A stretch of DNA of 64,000 bases. It comes from JBGQMW01 sp963769845. GTDB taxonomy: Archaea > Thermoproteota > Bathyarchaeia > Bathyarchaeales > Bathycorpusculaceae. The DNA lies in NCBI GenBank assembly GCA_963769845.1, contig CAVYNL010000033.1, forward strand, positions 80,190 through 144,189. Reading direction: 5' to 3'. Both the position numbers and the translations under genes were made by a program. Below the pieces are notes generated by a model. That model was not told the DNA's origin, made no database searches, and saw only the letters and a program-made list of their open reading frames with translations. Below, piece by piece: positions 34,513 through 43,565 of this stretch (position 1 is the first letter of the stretch; each line of letters starts with the position of its first letter).

Positions 34513-35250
34513 CGTTGTTTGGGTCCGTTGTATTTTTTGAGCTATTTGTTTTGTTTCTTGGGCGAGTTTTGTATTCAGTAGTCTGGTTGGGTCGCCTATG
34601 GCATTTTCGATTTGTGGATCGTGGGGGATTTCGCCTAGGTAGTTTAGGCCCAGTTTTTGGGTTTGGTTTTTAATTGTTTGGTTGTCGTCGGTTTTCATGT
34701 TTTCGATGATGCCTATGATTGGGATGTTTTGTGTTTTGAGTAGACTTGTGAGTTTTTTGACGGTTTCGAAGGCGAGTTGAGATGGCGTGGTTATGATGAG
34801 AAACTGGATTTTTTTGATGAGTCTCATGAGGTCGAGAGTGGCATCGCTTATTCCTGGAGGCATGTCGAGTATGAGGTAGTCCAAGCTTTCCCATCGAGTG
34901 ATTGCGAGCAACTCGATGAGAGCGTTCGAGATGTCTGCGCCTCTTAATGGCGCGGCGTAATCGCCCGAGTAGTAGATTATTGACATGTATCTTAGACCGT
35001 GGACGTTGGGCGGGATTATGCCCTTGTCTTCGACAGGTTTAGCGTTTTTGATTCCAAGGATCAGGTTGGTGGAGGGGCTGGTGAAGTCAAGGTCAAAAAG
35101 GCCTACTTTCTTCCTGTTCTTTGCGAGGAGGAGCGCGAGCGTTGAGGCTATGAGGCTTTTGCCGACGCCGCCCTTGCCGCCCGAGACTGCTATGACATTG
35201 CGTACATTTTTCAGTCTTTCATCGATGATGCTTGTTCGCGGGTCAACCAA
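34507..35250 (-). CDS. Mrp/NBP35-type P-loop ATPase
   Basis: 247 residues with the deviant Walker A GGKGGVGKS, LFDLDFTSPS and LILDMPPGISD, typical of MinD/Mrp/ParA SIMIBI ATPases. Mrp and NBP35 proteins act as Fe-S cluster carriers; related CooC and HypB-like proteins insert nickel. No C-terminal CxxC is present, unlike NBP35. Its start is only 3 bases after the hypA stop, so the two form an operon and a metallocentre-maturation role, perhaps for the hydrogenase at 43-51 kb, is a fair inference. Confidence 0.85.
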   Translation of the reverse strand: MVDPRTSIIDERLKNVRNVIAVSGGKGGVGKSLIASTLALLLAKNRKKVGLFDLDFTSPSTNLILGIKNAKPVEDKGIIPPNVHGLRYMSIIYYSGDYAAPLRGADISNALIELLAITRWESLDYLILDMPPGISDATLDLMRLIKKIQFLIITTPSQLAFETVKKLTSLLKTQNIPIIGIIENMKTDDNQTIKNQTQKLGLNYLGEIPHDPQIENAIGDPTRLLNTKLAQETKQIAQKIQRTQTTN

Positions 35251-35253
35251 GGC

Positions 35254-35652
35254 CTATTTCGCTCCTCGTATGCTTTCGAGCCAGACTCCTCGGCCTTCAA
35301 CGACTTCAAAGTCTGGGCTGCCGCATCTTGGACATTTGACGTAAGTGTGGGCGATTTCGGGCACGAAGTGTATGGCCTCAGCCATGTTGGGGTCAAGTTT
35401 CTCCTTACTGAAGAACCACTTGTTGTTGCAGAACCTGCACTGGAGAACTGCCTTGGCTGGTTCTACCGTGAACTTGGCCTTCTTAAATTTGAGCGTCTTC
35501 AACTGCTCAAGAGCAAATCTGAAAATCTCACTGTCTACCTGCTGCAACTCTCCGACCTTTATCCGCACTTCTGCAACTTTTTTCAAATGCTCCTTTTCAG
35601 CTACCTCGGCGGCTGCGGCGACGACTGCTTCAGCCAAAGCCCATTCATGCAT
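35254..35652 (-). CDS. hypA: Hydrogenase nickel-insertion protein HypA
   Basis: 132 residues beginning MHEWALAE: the N-terminal Met-His-Glu supplies nickel ligands in HypA, which fixes the start at 35652 rather than an upstream ATG. A zinc domain has CRFC and CPRC. The family motif VRIKVGELQQVD is present. HypA delivers nickel with HypB to [NiFe] hydrogenase large subunits. No hypB is in the window; the adjacent Mrp-type ATPase may replace it. Confidence 0.92.
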   Translation of the reverse strand: MHEWALAEAVVAAAAEVAEKEHLKKVAEVRIKVGELQQVDSEIFRFALEQLKTLKFKKAKFTVEPAKAVLQCRFCNNKWFFSKEKLDPNMAEAIHFVPEIAHTYVKCPRCGSPDFEVVEGRGVWLESIRGAK

Positions 35653-35956
35653 ACGCAAGCGTACACGGCAGACTGATTTAAGAGTACTGATTTCATCCAA
35701 GAATGCGCGTTGCTTTCGTCACTTCACCCTTCCATACAGTTTTGTGCTGTTTAGGTTGGTTGAGGACTAGAGGCCGACTCCCAGTATCTCGCATGCTTAT
35801 TTTCAAGTCGGACGCAGCCTGTAACTCCTTTGCATTGTTGCGGGCAGAACAAGGGCACTGTCAAAGTTCTCATGTTCAAAAAAATTCCTAAGCAAAGAAC
35901 ACATATGTCGCAAGAGATTTATACGTTCAAAGACTATGCATTTGTTGGGTGTTACG

Positions 35957-36208
35957 ATGGCTGAGGCTTTCGTTCTTGTTCGCGTTCAACCAGTCAGGTT
36001 GGATGAATCTGGCAATTTCATGCAGAGCGTCAAAGAGGAGATCGCCAAGGTGGGAGGCGTTAAGGAAGTCAAAGGTGTTTTTGGACGCTATGACCTCGTG
36101 GCGATAGTGGAGGCAAGAACTCTCCAAGAGCTGGGCACGATTGTTACTGACACTATCAGAAACATCAAGGGAGTGGCAGAAACAGAGACACTTGTGGTAG
36201 GTTTCTAG
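35957..36208 (+). CDS. Stand-alone Lrp/AsnC ligand-binding (RAM) domain
   Basis: 83 residues comprising only the alpha-beta ligand domain: AFVLVRVQPV, VKEVKGVFGRYDLVAIVEA and a final VAETETLVVGF. There is no DNA-binding helix-turn-helix. Such single-domain proteins oligomerise and bind amino acids, or pair with full-length Lrp proteins. ATG 35957 (MAEAF) is favoured; a TTTATACG near 35918 gives a promoter. Divergent from hypA across about 300 bases that otherwise hold no clear gene. Confidence 0.85.
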   Translation: MAEAFVLVRVQPVRLDESGNFMQSVKEEIAKVGGVKEVKGVFGRYDLVAIVEARTLQELGTIVTDTIRNIKGVAETETLVVGF

Positions 36209-36231
36209 GGAACGCGCGCGCGAACACGCAG

Positions 36232-36348
36232 ATGGAAAGAAAAAAAGTCACACCTTGCGGCGCAGACTGTAGTACCTGCGCTTTCTATATGAGCGATAGA
36301 TGCCTAGGCTGCCCTAGCTCCGTCCATTACAAAGGAAGACTGCTGTGA
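36232..36348 (+). CDS. 38-residue cysteine-rich microprotein
   Basis: An ATG opens a 38-codon frame with five cysteines: TPCGADCSTCAFYM then RCLGCPSS. The C-x3-C-x2-C...C-x2-C spacing resembles the metal-binding start of DUF3795-type proteins (CGxxCxxC...CxGC), which are normally longer. It follows the RAM-domain gene by 23 bases in the same direction, so the two could be co-transcribed. Either a true metal-binding peptide or a trimmed relic. Confidence 0.48.
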   Translation: MERKKVTPCGADCSTCAFYMSDRCLGCPSSVHYKGRLL

Positions 36349-36507
36349 GTCTTTTGCCTTTCAATTTGAAAGGGAGATCGGGCGTGAGAAGGCTCCACGT
36401 AGAGAAGTACCCAGGAATATTGCAAGAGGAGGCGCGCCTGCCTTCAGCAGGCTCACTTTCACAATTCTTATCTCGATGATTGACTTTCTGATACTTGAGG
36501 AAAGAGG

Positions 36508-39500
36508 TTGAAAAGGAAGTTATCTTGGGGATTTCTAGTGCTAGTCTTGGTGAGCATGTTGGCTTTTGAAGTGCATGCGCAGAACCATGAGGCCACTTCT
36601 CAATCAATCCCGGAAATGCCAACGAATTCTCTCATGTTGAATTTTGATTTTTCCTGCCCTTCTGTGACTATGACTCCTAACTATGACAGTGTTACCATGT
36701 CTGGACTGCCAAGTTATGGTGACCCTGGCGAGCCGGTTCTTCCATTCAGGCTGGTCAGGGTATTAGTTCCACTGGGCAAGGATGTCGAGAGCATAAGCGT
36801 GTATCCTGGTAACACGGTACGGCTGACGGGCAGATTCAGCGTCGACTATGGCAAAACACCTTTGCCCATCTCCGCCAACATGACGGTACAGGACAAGCCC
36901 AGCGAAGCAATATACAGTTCCGCAGACCCCTTTCCAAGCCAACTGTATTCTCAAGAGTCAGAGCAGTATCTCAGAGGCTACAAGATTCTCCTGCTTAGAC
37001 TTCATCCTGTCACCTACATCCCGCAAACCGGCGAACTCGACTATTACTGCAAGCTCACGCTGGACCTGAAATTGGTAGAGACAAGCGAAGTGTGCCCGTT
37101 CTTCAGAGGATTGCCGCAGGACGCAGAATTGGTGAGCAGTCTCGTTGACAATCCGAACGCAGTAACGACGTACCGTGCGGTCGCGAGTACTATGAAGATG
37201 GCCATTTCTAGTCCAGCACAGTCGTATGATTACCTTATCATAACGGATTACGCGCTGAACTCGTCTTTTCAACCCTTAATCAACTGGAAAATCAGCAAGG
37301 GATTGAAGGCAAAGACTGTGCTGGTTGAGGACATCATGAAGGATTCAAGGTACAATTCTAATGGCCTGTTTGGCGACGGAACAGGCACACCGATGTTGAA
37401 TGACACGCAAGCGCACATACGGAATTTCATAAAGGACGCTTACCTGAACTGGGGAATTGAATACGTACTGTTGGGAGGAGGCGACGGAATAATCCCAGTT
37501 AGGGGCGTTTACGATTGGGCAGGAGCGTACACAGACTACAACATTCCATGTGACATGTACTATGGGGCACTTGATGGAAGCTGGGACAAGAACAATGACA
37601 CGATATTTGGCGAAGCCGTGTATCATTGGAGCGGTCCTGAAAATGCCACTGCAGGCGAAGAAGCAGACTTCTTCGCTGAAGTCTATATTGGAAGGGCGGC
37701 GGTTGACACGCCTCAAGAAGCAGCAAACTTTGTCAGCAAGACCATAGCGTATGAGCAGTCTCCTCAGGCAAGCTACTTGAACGAGGCGTTGGTAGTAGGT
37801 CAGACGCTCGACGATGTGACTCAGGGAGCAAATGGAGAAGACACAGTCACGGACATAGTGCCTCAGTACTCGACGACACGATTGTACGACAGAGACGGAA
37901 CATACAATAGCGCTGCCGTGAAAAACGAGCTGAACAGCGGCCCCCACATAGTTAACCATGATGGACACTCAAACTACCGTCGGGTGATGGACCTGCTATC
38001 TTCGGATATTGACGCGCTCACTAACAGTCAGCCATTTCTAGTGTACAGCGTGGGTTGTTATTCAGCGGCATTTGACACGGCCACAAGCGGAACCATTGGA
38101 TCTGTGGCGGAGCATTTCATCCGCGCGCCCCATGGGGCCTTTGCGTACATCGGCAACACGAGATATGGTTGGTACTGTCCTGCTTCGACTGATGGACCAG
38201 GAGAAACGTATGATAGGTCATTCTTCTCTGTCTTGAACAGTGGAACAACAAACCTTGGGAAGGCGCTGCAGCTTTCGAAAGAGCAGGAACCGCTCTTTGA
38301 CAGGTGGACATACTTCACACTCAACCTGCTCGGAGACCCAGAGACGGAAATAGTCACATCGTTGAAGAGCCCGACGGCCCACTTCAAAACGAATACGGAC
38401 CTGCTGACACCACCTCACGTCGGCGGAGTTGTGACTCTCACAGGAACCGCAAGACGAGGCACCGCACCAGGCGCAGCATTCAGCAACTACATCATAGAAT
38501 TCGGCACTGGCACAAACCCGACAAGCTGGATGACCACCGGAATGAGCCTCACAAACAACGGACAGAGTGAAGTCGTCAACGGTACACTGGCAACATGGAA
38601 CACGGGGCAGATTCCTGACGGCACTTACACGCTCAGACTCACTGTCACTGGCGGAGGCCTGACAGGTACCGATAGATGGGTAGTCACCGTGAACAAGCAA
38701 GCCGCACCATTCTACATCAGGGCAGACGGAACAGTCGACCCGCCAACAGCACCAGTCAGTCGAAACGGAGACACATACACTCTGACCGGTGACATATTCT
38801 GTGACGGTGACGGAATAATCATCCAAAAAGACAACATCACACTGGACGGCGCCGGCCACACTGTGCAGGGCACAGGCTCTGGAACAGGCATATACCTGTT
38901 CGAAAGACACAACGTAACAGTCAAAAGCATTTCGGTTAAATCCAAGCTATATGGAATCTACCTTGAAAACTCATCCGACAACACAATCTTGAGAAGCACG
39001 ACTGAAAGCGGCACGTTTGGCATCTGGCTCGTTGATTCCGCAAGGAACAACATAGTTGCGAATAACGTTACAGAGAACTATTATGGCATCAGTCTGCTAT
39101 CCTTCTCGAACAACAACACAATCGCCGAAAACCAAGTGGCGAACAACACTGGAACCTACGCAGCAGGTGTCTACCTCTACGTTTCTTCGAACAACTCTTT
39201 TTATCACAACATCTTCATAGGCAACACGGTTCAGCGGACCAGTCAGGTCTATGACGCAGCATGGGACTGCGCCGACCCAGGACTCACTGCACCGTCAATC
39301 AATACTTGGGACAACGGCTATCCTTCAGGCGGTAATTACTGGAGTAACTACAACGGGACAGACGGGCATAAGGGAGCCTCTCAGAATGAAATAGGAAGCG
39401 ACGGTATAGGCGACCAGCCGTACATTGTTGACGCGGGCGAGACGACAGCGCTCAACAACACGGACAGATATCCCCTCATGAACGCATTAGCTCACGACAT

Positions 39501-40017
39501 CGCAGTAATGAACTTGACCACTTCAAAAACTGTGGTTGGGACAGGATTCAACGTAACGATCAAAGCATGGGTCAAGAACGAAGGCAGCTTTACCGAAACG
39601 TTCAACGTCACAATCGGAGTCACACGCATCGTCTACGAGGCTGTTGCCACGTTCACGAATATCACTTTGGCGAATGGAGAAATGACCATGATCAGCTGCA
39701 CCTGGAACACAACGAACTGGCCCTTGGGCAACTATACTGTGAGCGCATACGCCTCACCAGTACAGGGCGAGATCGCAACCGCGGACAACTCCTTCACAGA
39801 TGGCATTGTGACTAGCTCTATCGTCGGAGACATAACAGGCAGTTCGGGGATACCAGACGGAAGAGTTGACATGCGCGATGTTGGCTCAGTTGCCAGACTC
39901 TTCGGCACCATATACCCCGATTCAAACTATAATCCGAACTTTGACGTGAACGACGACGGAAAACTCAACATGTTTGACGTGGGCACTGTCGCGCGGCATT
40001 TCGGAGAACACACTTGA
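36508..40017 (+). CDS. Secreted gingipain-like C25 protease with dockerin
   Basis: 1169-residue exported multidomain protein. Signal peptide about 1-25 (GFLVLVLVSMLAFEVHA). Peptidase C25 domain about 230-620 with His487 in HDGHSN and Cys517 in SVGCYSAAFD, the caspase-like dyad. Then an Ig-like region (about 640-730), a NosD-type right-handed beta-helix with repeated N.T.....N units (about 740-960), a CARDB-like beta domain (about 996-1100) and a C-terminal type I dockerin with two loops (DMRDVGSVARLF, NMFDVGTVARHF). TTG start with AGGAAAGAGG before it. It should digest external protein and dock on a cohesin partner; no cohesin is seen here. Confidence 0.92.
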   Translation: MKRKLSWGFLVLVLVSMLAFEVHAQNHEATSQSIPEMPTNSLMLNFDFSCPSVTMTPNYDSVTMSGLPSYGDPGEPVLPFRLVRVLVPLGKDVESISVYPGNTVRLTGRFSVDYGKTPLPISANMTVQDKPSEAIYSSADPFPSQLYSQESEQYLRGYKILLLRLHPVTYIPQTGELDYYCKLTLDLKLVETSEVCPFFRGLPQDAELVSSLVDNPNAVTTYRAVASTMKMAISSPAQSYDYLIITDYALNSSFQPLINWKISKGLKAKTVLVEDIMKDSRYNSNGLFGDGTGTPMLNDTQAHIRNFIKDAYLNWGIEYVLLGGGDGIIPVRGVYDWAGAYTDYNIPCDMYYGALDGSWDKNNDTIFGEAVYHWSGPENATAGEEADFFAEVYIGRAAVDTPQEAANFVSKTIAYEQSPQASYLNEALVVGQTLDDVTQGANGEDTVTDIVPQYSTTRLYDRDGTYNSAAVKNELNSGPHIVNHDGHSNYRRVMDLLSSDIDALTNSQPFLVYSVGCYSAAFDTATSGTIGSVAEHFIRAPHGAFAYIGNTRYGWYCPASTDGPGETYDRSFFSVLNSGTTNLGKALQLSKEQEPLFDRWTYFTLNLLGDPETEIVTSLKSPTAHFKTNTDLLTPPHVGGVVTLTGTARRGTAPGAAFSNYIIEFGTGTNPTSWMTTGMSLTNNGQSEVVNGTLATWNTGQIPDGTYTLRLTVTGGGLTGTDRWVVTVNKQAAPFYIRADGTVDPPTAPVSRNGDTYTLTGDIFCDGDGIIIQKDNITLDGAGHTVQGTGSGTGIYLFERHNVTVKSISVKSKLYGIYLENSSDNTILRSTTESGTFGIWLVDSARNNIVANNVTENYYGISLLSFSNNNTIAENQVANNTGTYAAGVYLYVSSNNSFYHNIFIGNTVQRTSQVYDAAWDCADPGLTAPSINTWDNGYPSGGNYWSNYNGTDGHKGASQNEIGSDGIGDQPYIVDAGETTALNNTDRYPLMNALAHDIAVMNLTTSKTVVGTGFNVTIKAWVKNEGSFTETFNVTIGVTRIVYEAVATFTNITLANGEMTMISCTWNTTNWPLGNYTVSAYASPVQGEIATADNSFTDGIVTSSIVGDITGSSGIPDGRVDMRDVGSVARLFGTIYPDSNYNPNFDVNDDGKLNMFDVGTVARHFGEHT

Positions 40018-40059
40018 CAGCCAATCTTCTCGAGTTGAGTCGCCAGCGCGCTCTGTCAT

Positions 40060-40959
40060 TCATATTCTAGCAATGTGCTTTTTGACCATATGATGCGGGT
40101 AGTAGCTTTGTTTGGCTTTTCTGAGGCCAGGTATGCCAAGGTCTTGTTCCCTATTCACGAACTTGAATTCCTTGAGTGTTTTTTGGCAGAACCACTGGTT
40201 AATGACTTGGTACAGTCCTTCTATTTCCGGGTTGGCTTTTTCGAAGTGGATGACAGCGGTGTCCTTGTTAAGTGATTCTGCAAGAGTGAAGGCTTCAAGC
40301 TTGCCGTCGACGTAGACGGCTCCTCCGGTAACACCGAGATATTCGTAATGGTCGAATGCGGTTTTTATGGCCGTGTTTTCTGCTTCCAGGCCTGGAACCG
40401 AGTTGCAGCTGCGCAGGTTGCACCATTGGGTTTGAAGTTGGAGACAATCCTTGATTTCTGACGAGCCAATATCTACGTATTCGCACTTGTATTTCGATAG
40501 GCAGCGGGCAATGAAGTTGCGTTTAGGATGATATTTGTCGCCTGGAAGATTAGCAAGGTCACTTGTCAAGTACACGTAGTCCCAATCATCAGGGTCAGGT
40601 TCAACCTCTATACCTTCGCTGCTCAAAAGCTGCGCTTGCTCGAGAGTCACTCCATAGAGCGGCGCCAATTGATAGTTTGGGAAGTTCGCCGTTCTCAGAG
40701 TCTTTACTACGTTGATCAACGGCTGTTTTCCTAAAGGTGGCAAAATAAACGTCTTGCCGTCGCGAAGCCTCTTGCGTTGAAGCAACACTATTTCGCCGAC
40801 ACGCGAAAGCTGGACTGGTTCAGAACTGTTCCACACGAACAAGTTGGTGAACGTTAGCTCCGATATTTGCGGTTGCATGTCTCCTAGGAGTGAGTCGAGA
40901 AATGCTTTGTCCTCCAGTGTAAGGTTTCTGAAAGATGGAAATTCAGGAAGCAGCAGCAT
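40060..40959 (-). CDS. DUF2156 GNAT-fold protein
   Basis: 299 residues from the ATG at 40959 (a start 7 codons earlier is possible). It is built of two GNAT-like halves; the second ends NREQDLGIPGLRKAKQSYYP, the signature shared with the lysyltransferase domain of MprF-like proteins (DUF2156). PGDKYHPKRNFI in the middle is also typical. The family is thought to modify lipids or peptides with aminoacyl groups using aminoacyl-tRNA, but the archaeal soluble members are uncharacterised. It converges with the C25 protease gene. Confidence 0.82.
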   Translation of the reverse strand: MLLLPEFPSFRNLTLEDKAFLDSLLGDMQPQISELTFTNLFVWNSSEPVQLSRVGEIVLLQRKRLRDGKTFILPPLGKQPLINVVKTLRTANFPNYQLAPLYGVTLEQAQLLSSEGIEVEPDPDDWDYVYLTSDLANLPGDKYHPKRNFIARCLSKYKCEYVDIGSSEIKDCLQLQTQWCNLRSCNSVPGLEAENTAIKTAFDHYEYLGVTGGAVYVDGKLEAFTLAESLNKDTAVIHFEKANPEIEGLYQVINQWFCQKTLKEFKFVNREQDLGIPGLRKAKQSYYPHHMVKKHIARI

Positions 40960-41247
40960 CAACCACACCGACACAAACACTGCACGATCCTGCTATTTAT
41001 CACTCGTACGCGCGCGAAATCTGGTATAGAACAGGTTTGTAATAGTGTTTTGTAACAAAAGCATATTGTTTTCCGCTGTTACTCTCTTTGCGCGCGCTCG
41101 TTAATGTCCTGCACCGCATCAAACAAGGAAAAACTGGAAGGCTTGGTTGTTGAATAAAAAGCTCTGCTCTTCTTTGAAACAATCAAGGTCGTAACAGCAG
41201 AGTCTGGCGACTTCACAAGCAGGGTTTGAGAAACATCAACGGCGCTT

Positions 41248-43332
41248 CTAATGGAATATGAAGTACTTGATTATCAGTGGTGCGAAGACGAGTGCTGTTA
41301 CTGACATCAGTTTGATGAATATGTTCTGGCCTGGTCCTGCAGCGTCTTTCATTGGGTCTCCGACTGTGTCGCCTATCACTGCTGCTGCGTGAGCTGGACT
41401 TCCTTTTCCGCCAAACTCGCCGCTTTCAACGTATTTCTTTGCGTTGTCCCACGTGTTGCCAACGTTTCCCATGAACAAGCCGAGCAGAAGGCCTGTGATT
41501 ATTGCGCCTGCTATCATACCGATGATTGCGGCTGGACCTAGCAGGAATCCCACCAGAAGCGGTGCGATTATAGCGACAGATCCTGGCAAGATGAGTTTCT
41601 TCAGGGCGTTTGTAGCCGTTATCCTAACGCACTGTGCATAGTCTGGCTTCGCCGTTCCTTCCATTAGTCCGGTGATTTCCCTGAACTGTCTCCTGATTTC
41701 GTCCACAAGGGCGTAGGCACCATCGCTTACAGCGAGAACCACAACTGCTGTGAAGAAGGGCGGTAGTGCTGACCCTATGAGCAGCCCTGCAAAAGTTCTT
41801 TCATTTAGCAGGCTCAGCACCGCGTTTTGTCCACCGACAACTGTATTGACGTATGTCGTGAATGCGGGGATCTGAGTGATGGCCACGAAGAAGGCGATTG
41901 CTGTCAGAGCGGCTGAGCCGATGGCGAATCCCTTGCATATGGATTTCATCGTGTTGCCAACCGAGTCCAGCTTGTCGGTTATCTTTCTAACGTCTGCCGG
42001 AAGCTTTGCCTGTTCAGCTATCCCGGCTGCGTTGTCTGTTATCGGTCCGTAGGCGTCTGCCGCGATGATTACTCCGGTTATCGAAAGCATGCCCACTGCT
42101 GAGATTGCTACTCCGTAGACTCCATCCGTAATGAAAGAGACCATCTCAGCCACGGCGATGAAAATGATTGGAATGAACGTGCTGTAGTATCCCATCGAAA
42201 AACCAGTGAGTATGCTGAGTGCTGGACCGCCTTGAGTGGCTTTTGCGACTTTCTTTGTTGGTGCATAGTTACTTGAAGTGAAGTAATCAGATGTTACCCC
42301 TAAGGCGACTCCTACGATCAGTCCGCTTAGAATCGCCATGAACGGGCCGGAGCTGAAAGCCTGCATCCAATCGATCTCAAGAAGGTAGTGTACGACAAAA
42401 TAGGACACCACTGCGACCACTACAGTCGCGATTATTGATGCGCGAGTAAGAGCCTTTTCGGGTGATCCTCTGACCGTGAAGGATGTTAATATGGAGGCGA
42501 TAATTCCCACTCCAGATATTACCAAGGGCAGTAGCACTCTCTGCATGTTTGCCAATCCGGCAGTTTGGTAAAGCACAGCGCCAAGAATCATCGTAGCTAC
42601 TATGGCTCCGACGTATGATTCGAACAGGTCTGCTCCCATTCCTGCTACGTCTCCCACGTTGTCGCCAACGTTATCAGCGATTACACCAGGATTGCGCGGG
42701 TCGTCTTCGGGAATGTTCTTTTCAACCTTGCCAACGAGGTCAGCGCCAACGTCTGCCGCTTTTGTGAATATGCCTCCTCCAACCCTCGCAAACAACGCGA
42801 CAGTGCTTGCACCGAAACTGAATCCTACGACCTCGTTAACGACGTCCAGCGACTTTGCGGCGTCGAGACCACCGTACAGTGCAAAGAGGAGCATTATTCC
42901 TAAAACACCGATGCCGACGACGGCGAATCCAAGAACACTTCCTCCTTTGAACGCTATGTCCAAAGCTTTCTCGAGGCCTTTGGTTCTTGCAGCGTTAGCT
43001 GTTCTAGCGTTGGACCTTACAGCAATGTACAAGCCGATGAACCCTGTTGAAGCGGAACAGGTCGCGCCGACCGCGTATGCCACAGCCACGAGCGGCCCTA
43101 TGAACACTCCAATAGCAATTGATATAATCGTGATGATTATTGCAATAACGGTATATTGTCTTCTCATGTAGGCTGAGGCGCCTTCCCTAATGTAGGAAGA
43201 GATCTCTTTCATTCTCTCGGTTCCTTCATCCTGTCTCAGAATTCTCCAAGCAAGAAAGGCAATGTACCCGACCGAAAGGACACCAGCAACTATTGCAAAA
43301 ATCGATAGATCAAAGCTGCTGAACATGTTCAT
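41248..43332 (-). CDS. hppA: Membrane-bound pyrophosphatase, probably K+-independent
   Basis: 694 residues with about 16 transmembrane helices. It hydrolyses PPi and pumps H+ (or Na+). Catalytic motifs: DVGADLVGKVE, NPGVIADNVGDNVGDVAGMGADLFE, DNAAGIAE and GDTVGDPMKDAAGPG. At the cation-dependence position the sequence is GNTMKS, with Lys where K+-dependent enzymes have Ala, which predicts a K+-independent H+-pump. It is transcribed away from the hydrogenase operon, which starts 190 bases beyond. Confidence 0.97.
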   Translation of the reverse strand: MNMFSSFDLSIFAIVAGVLSVGYIAFLAWRILRQDEGTERMKEISSYIREGASAYMRRQYTVIAIIITIISIAIGVFIGPLVAVAYAVGATCSASTGFIGLYIAVRSNARTANAARTKGLEKALDIAFKGGSVLGFAVVGIGVLGIMLLFALYGGLDAAKSLDVVNEVVGFSFGASTVALFARVGGGIFTKAADVGADLVGKVEKNIPEDDPRNPGVIADNVGDNVGDVAGMGADLFESYVGAIVATMILGAVLYQTAGLANMQRVLLPLVISGVGIIASILTSFTVRGSPEKALTRASIIATVVVAVVSYFVVHYLLEIDWMQAFSSGPFMAILSGLIVGVALGVTSDYFTSSNYAPTKKVAKATQGGPALSILTGFSMGYYSTFIPIIFIAVAEMVSFITDGVYGVAISAVGMLSITGVIIAADAYGPITDNAAGIAEQAKLPADVRKITDKLDSVGNTMKSICKGFAIGSAALTAIAFFVAITQIPAFTTYVNTVVGGQNAVLSLLNERTFAGLLIGSALPPFFTAVVVLAVSDGAYALVDEIRRQFREITGLMEGTAKPDYAQCVRITATNALKKLILPGSVAIIAPLLVGFLLGPAAIIGMIAGAIITGLLLGLFMGNVGNTWDNAKKYVESGEFGGKGSPAHAAAVIGDTVGDPMKDAAGPGQNIFIKLMSVTALVFAPLIIKYFIFH

Positions 43333-43565
43333 CCCCCATGATCATTGAGCAGAATTAGAAGTATAGCCAAGCACGTCACTTATTAGTTTTTTCTCCTCAG
43401 CTTGGCTCTAACATCATTTGTCCTACCCACGTTTTTTGAGAATGATACGGCGCCTTTGAATCTGGAATGTGGCCGCTCCCAGTAGTTTGAATGTGCGGAA
43501 TTCGGTGTTTCTTTGAATAGCAAGTGAGTTCGGTTTCTCTTTTCACAAGAATCTTTATTAAGAGA

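Noticed and set aside
41020..41110. Two GCGCGCG-rich spots upstream of hppA as an inverted repeat
   Set aside because: Arms do not pair beyond the alternating CG core, so no real stem.
42602..43171. 189-codon plus-strand frame opposite hppA
   Set aside because: Antisense shadow of the pyrophosphatase gene.
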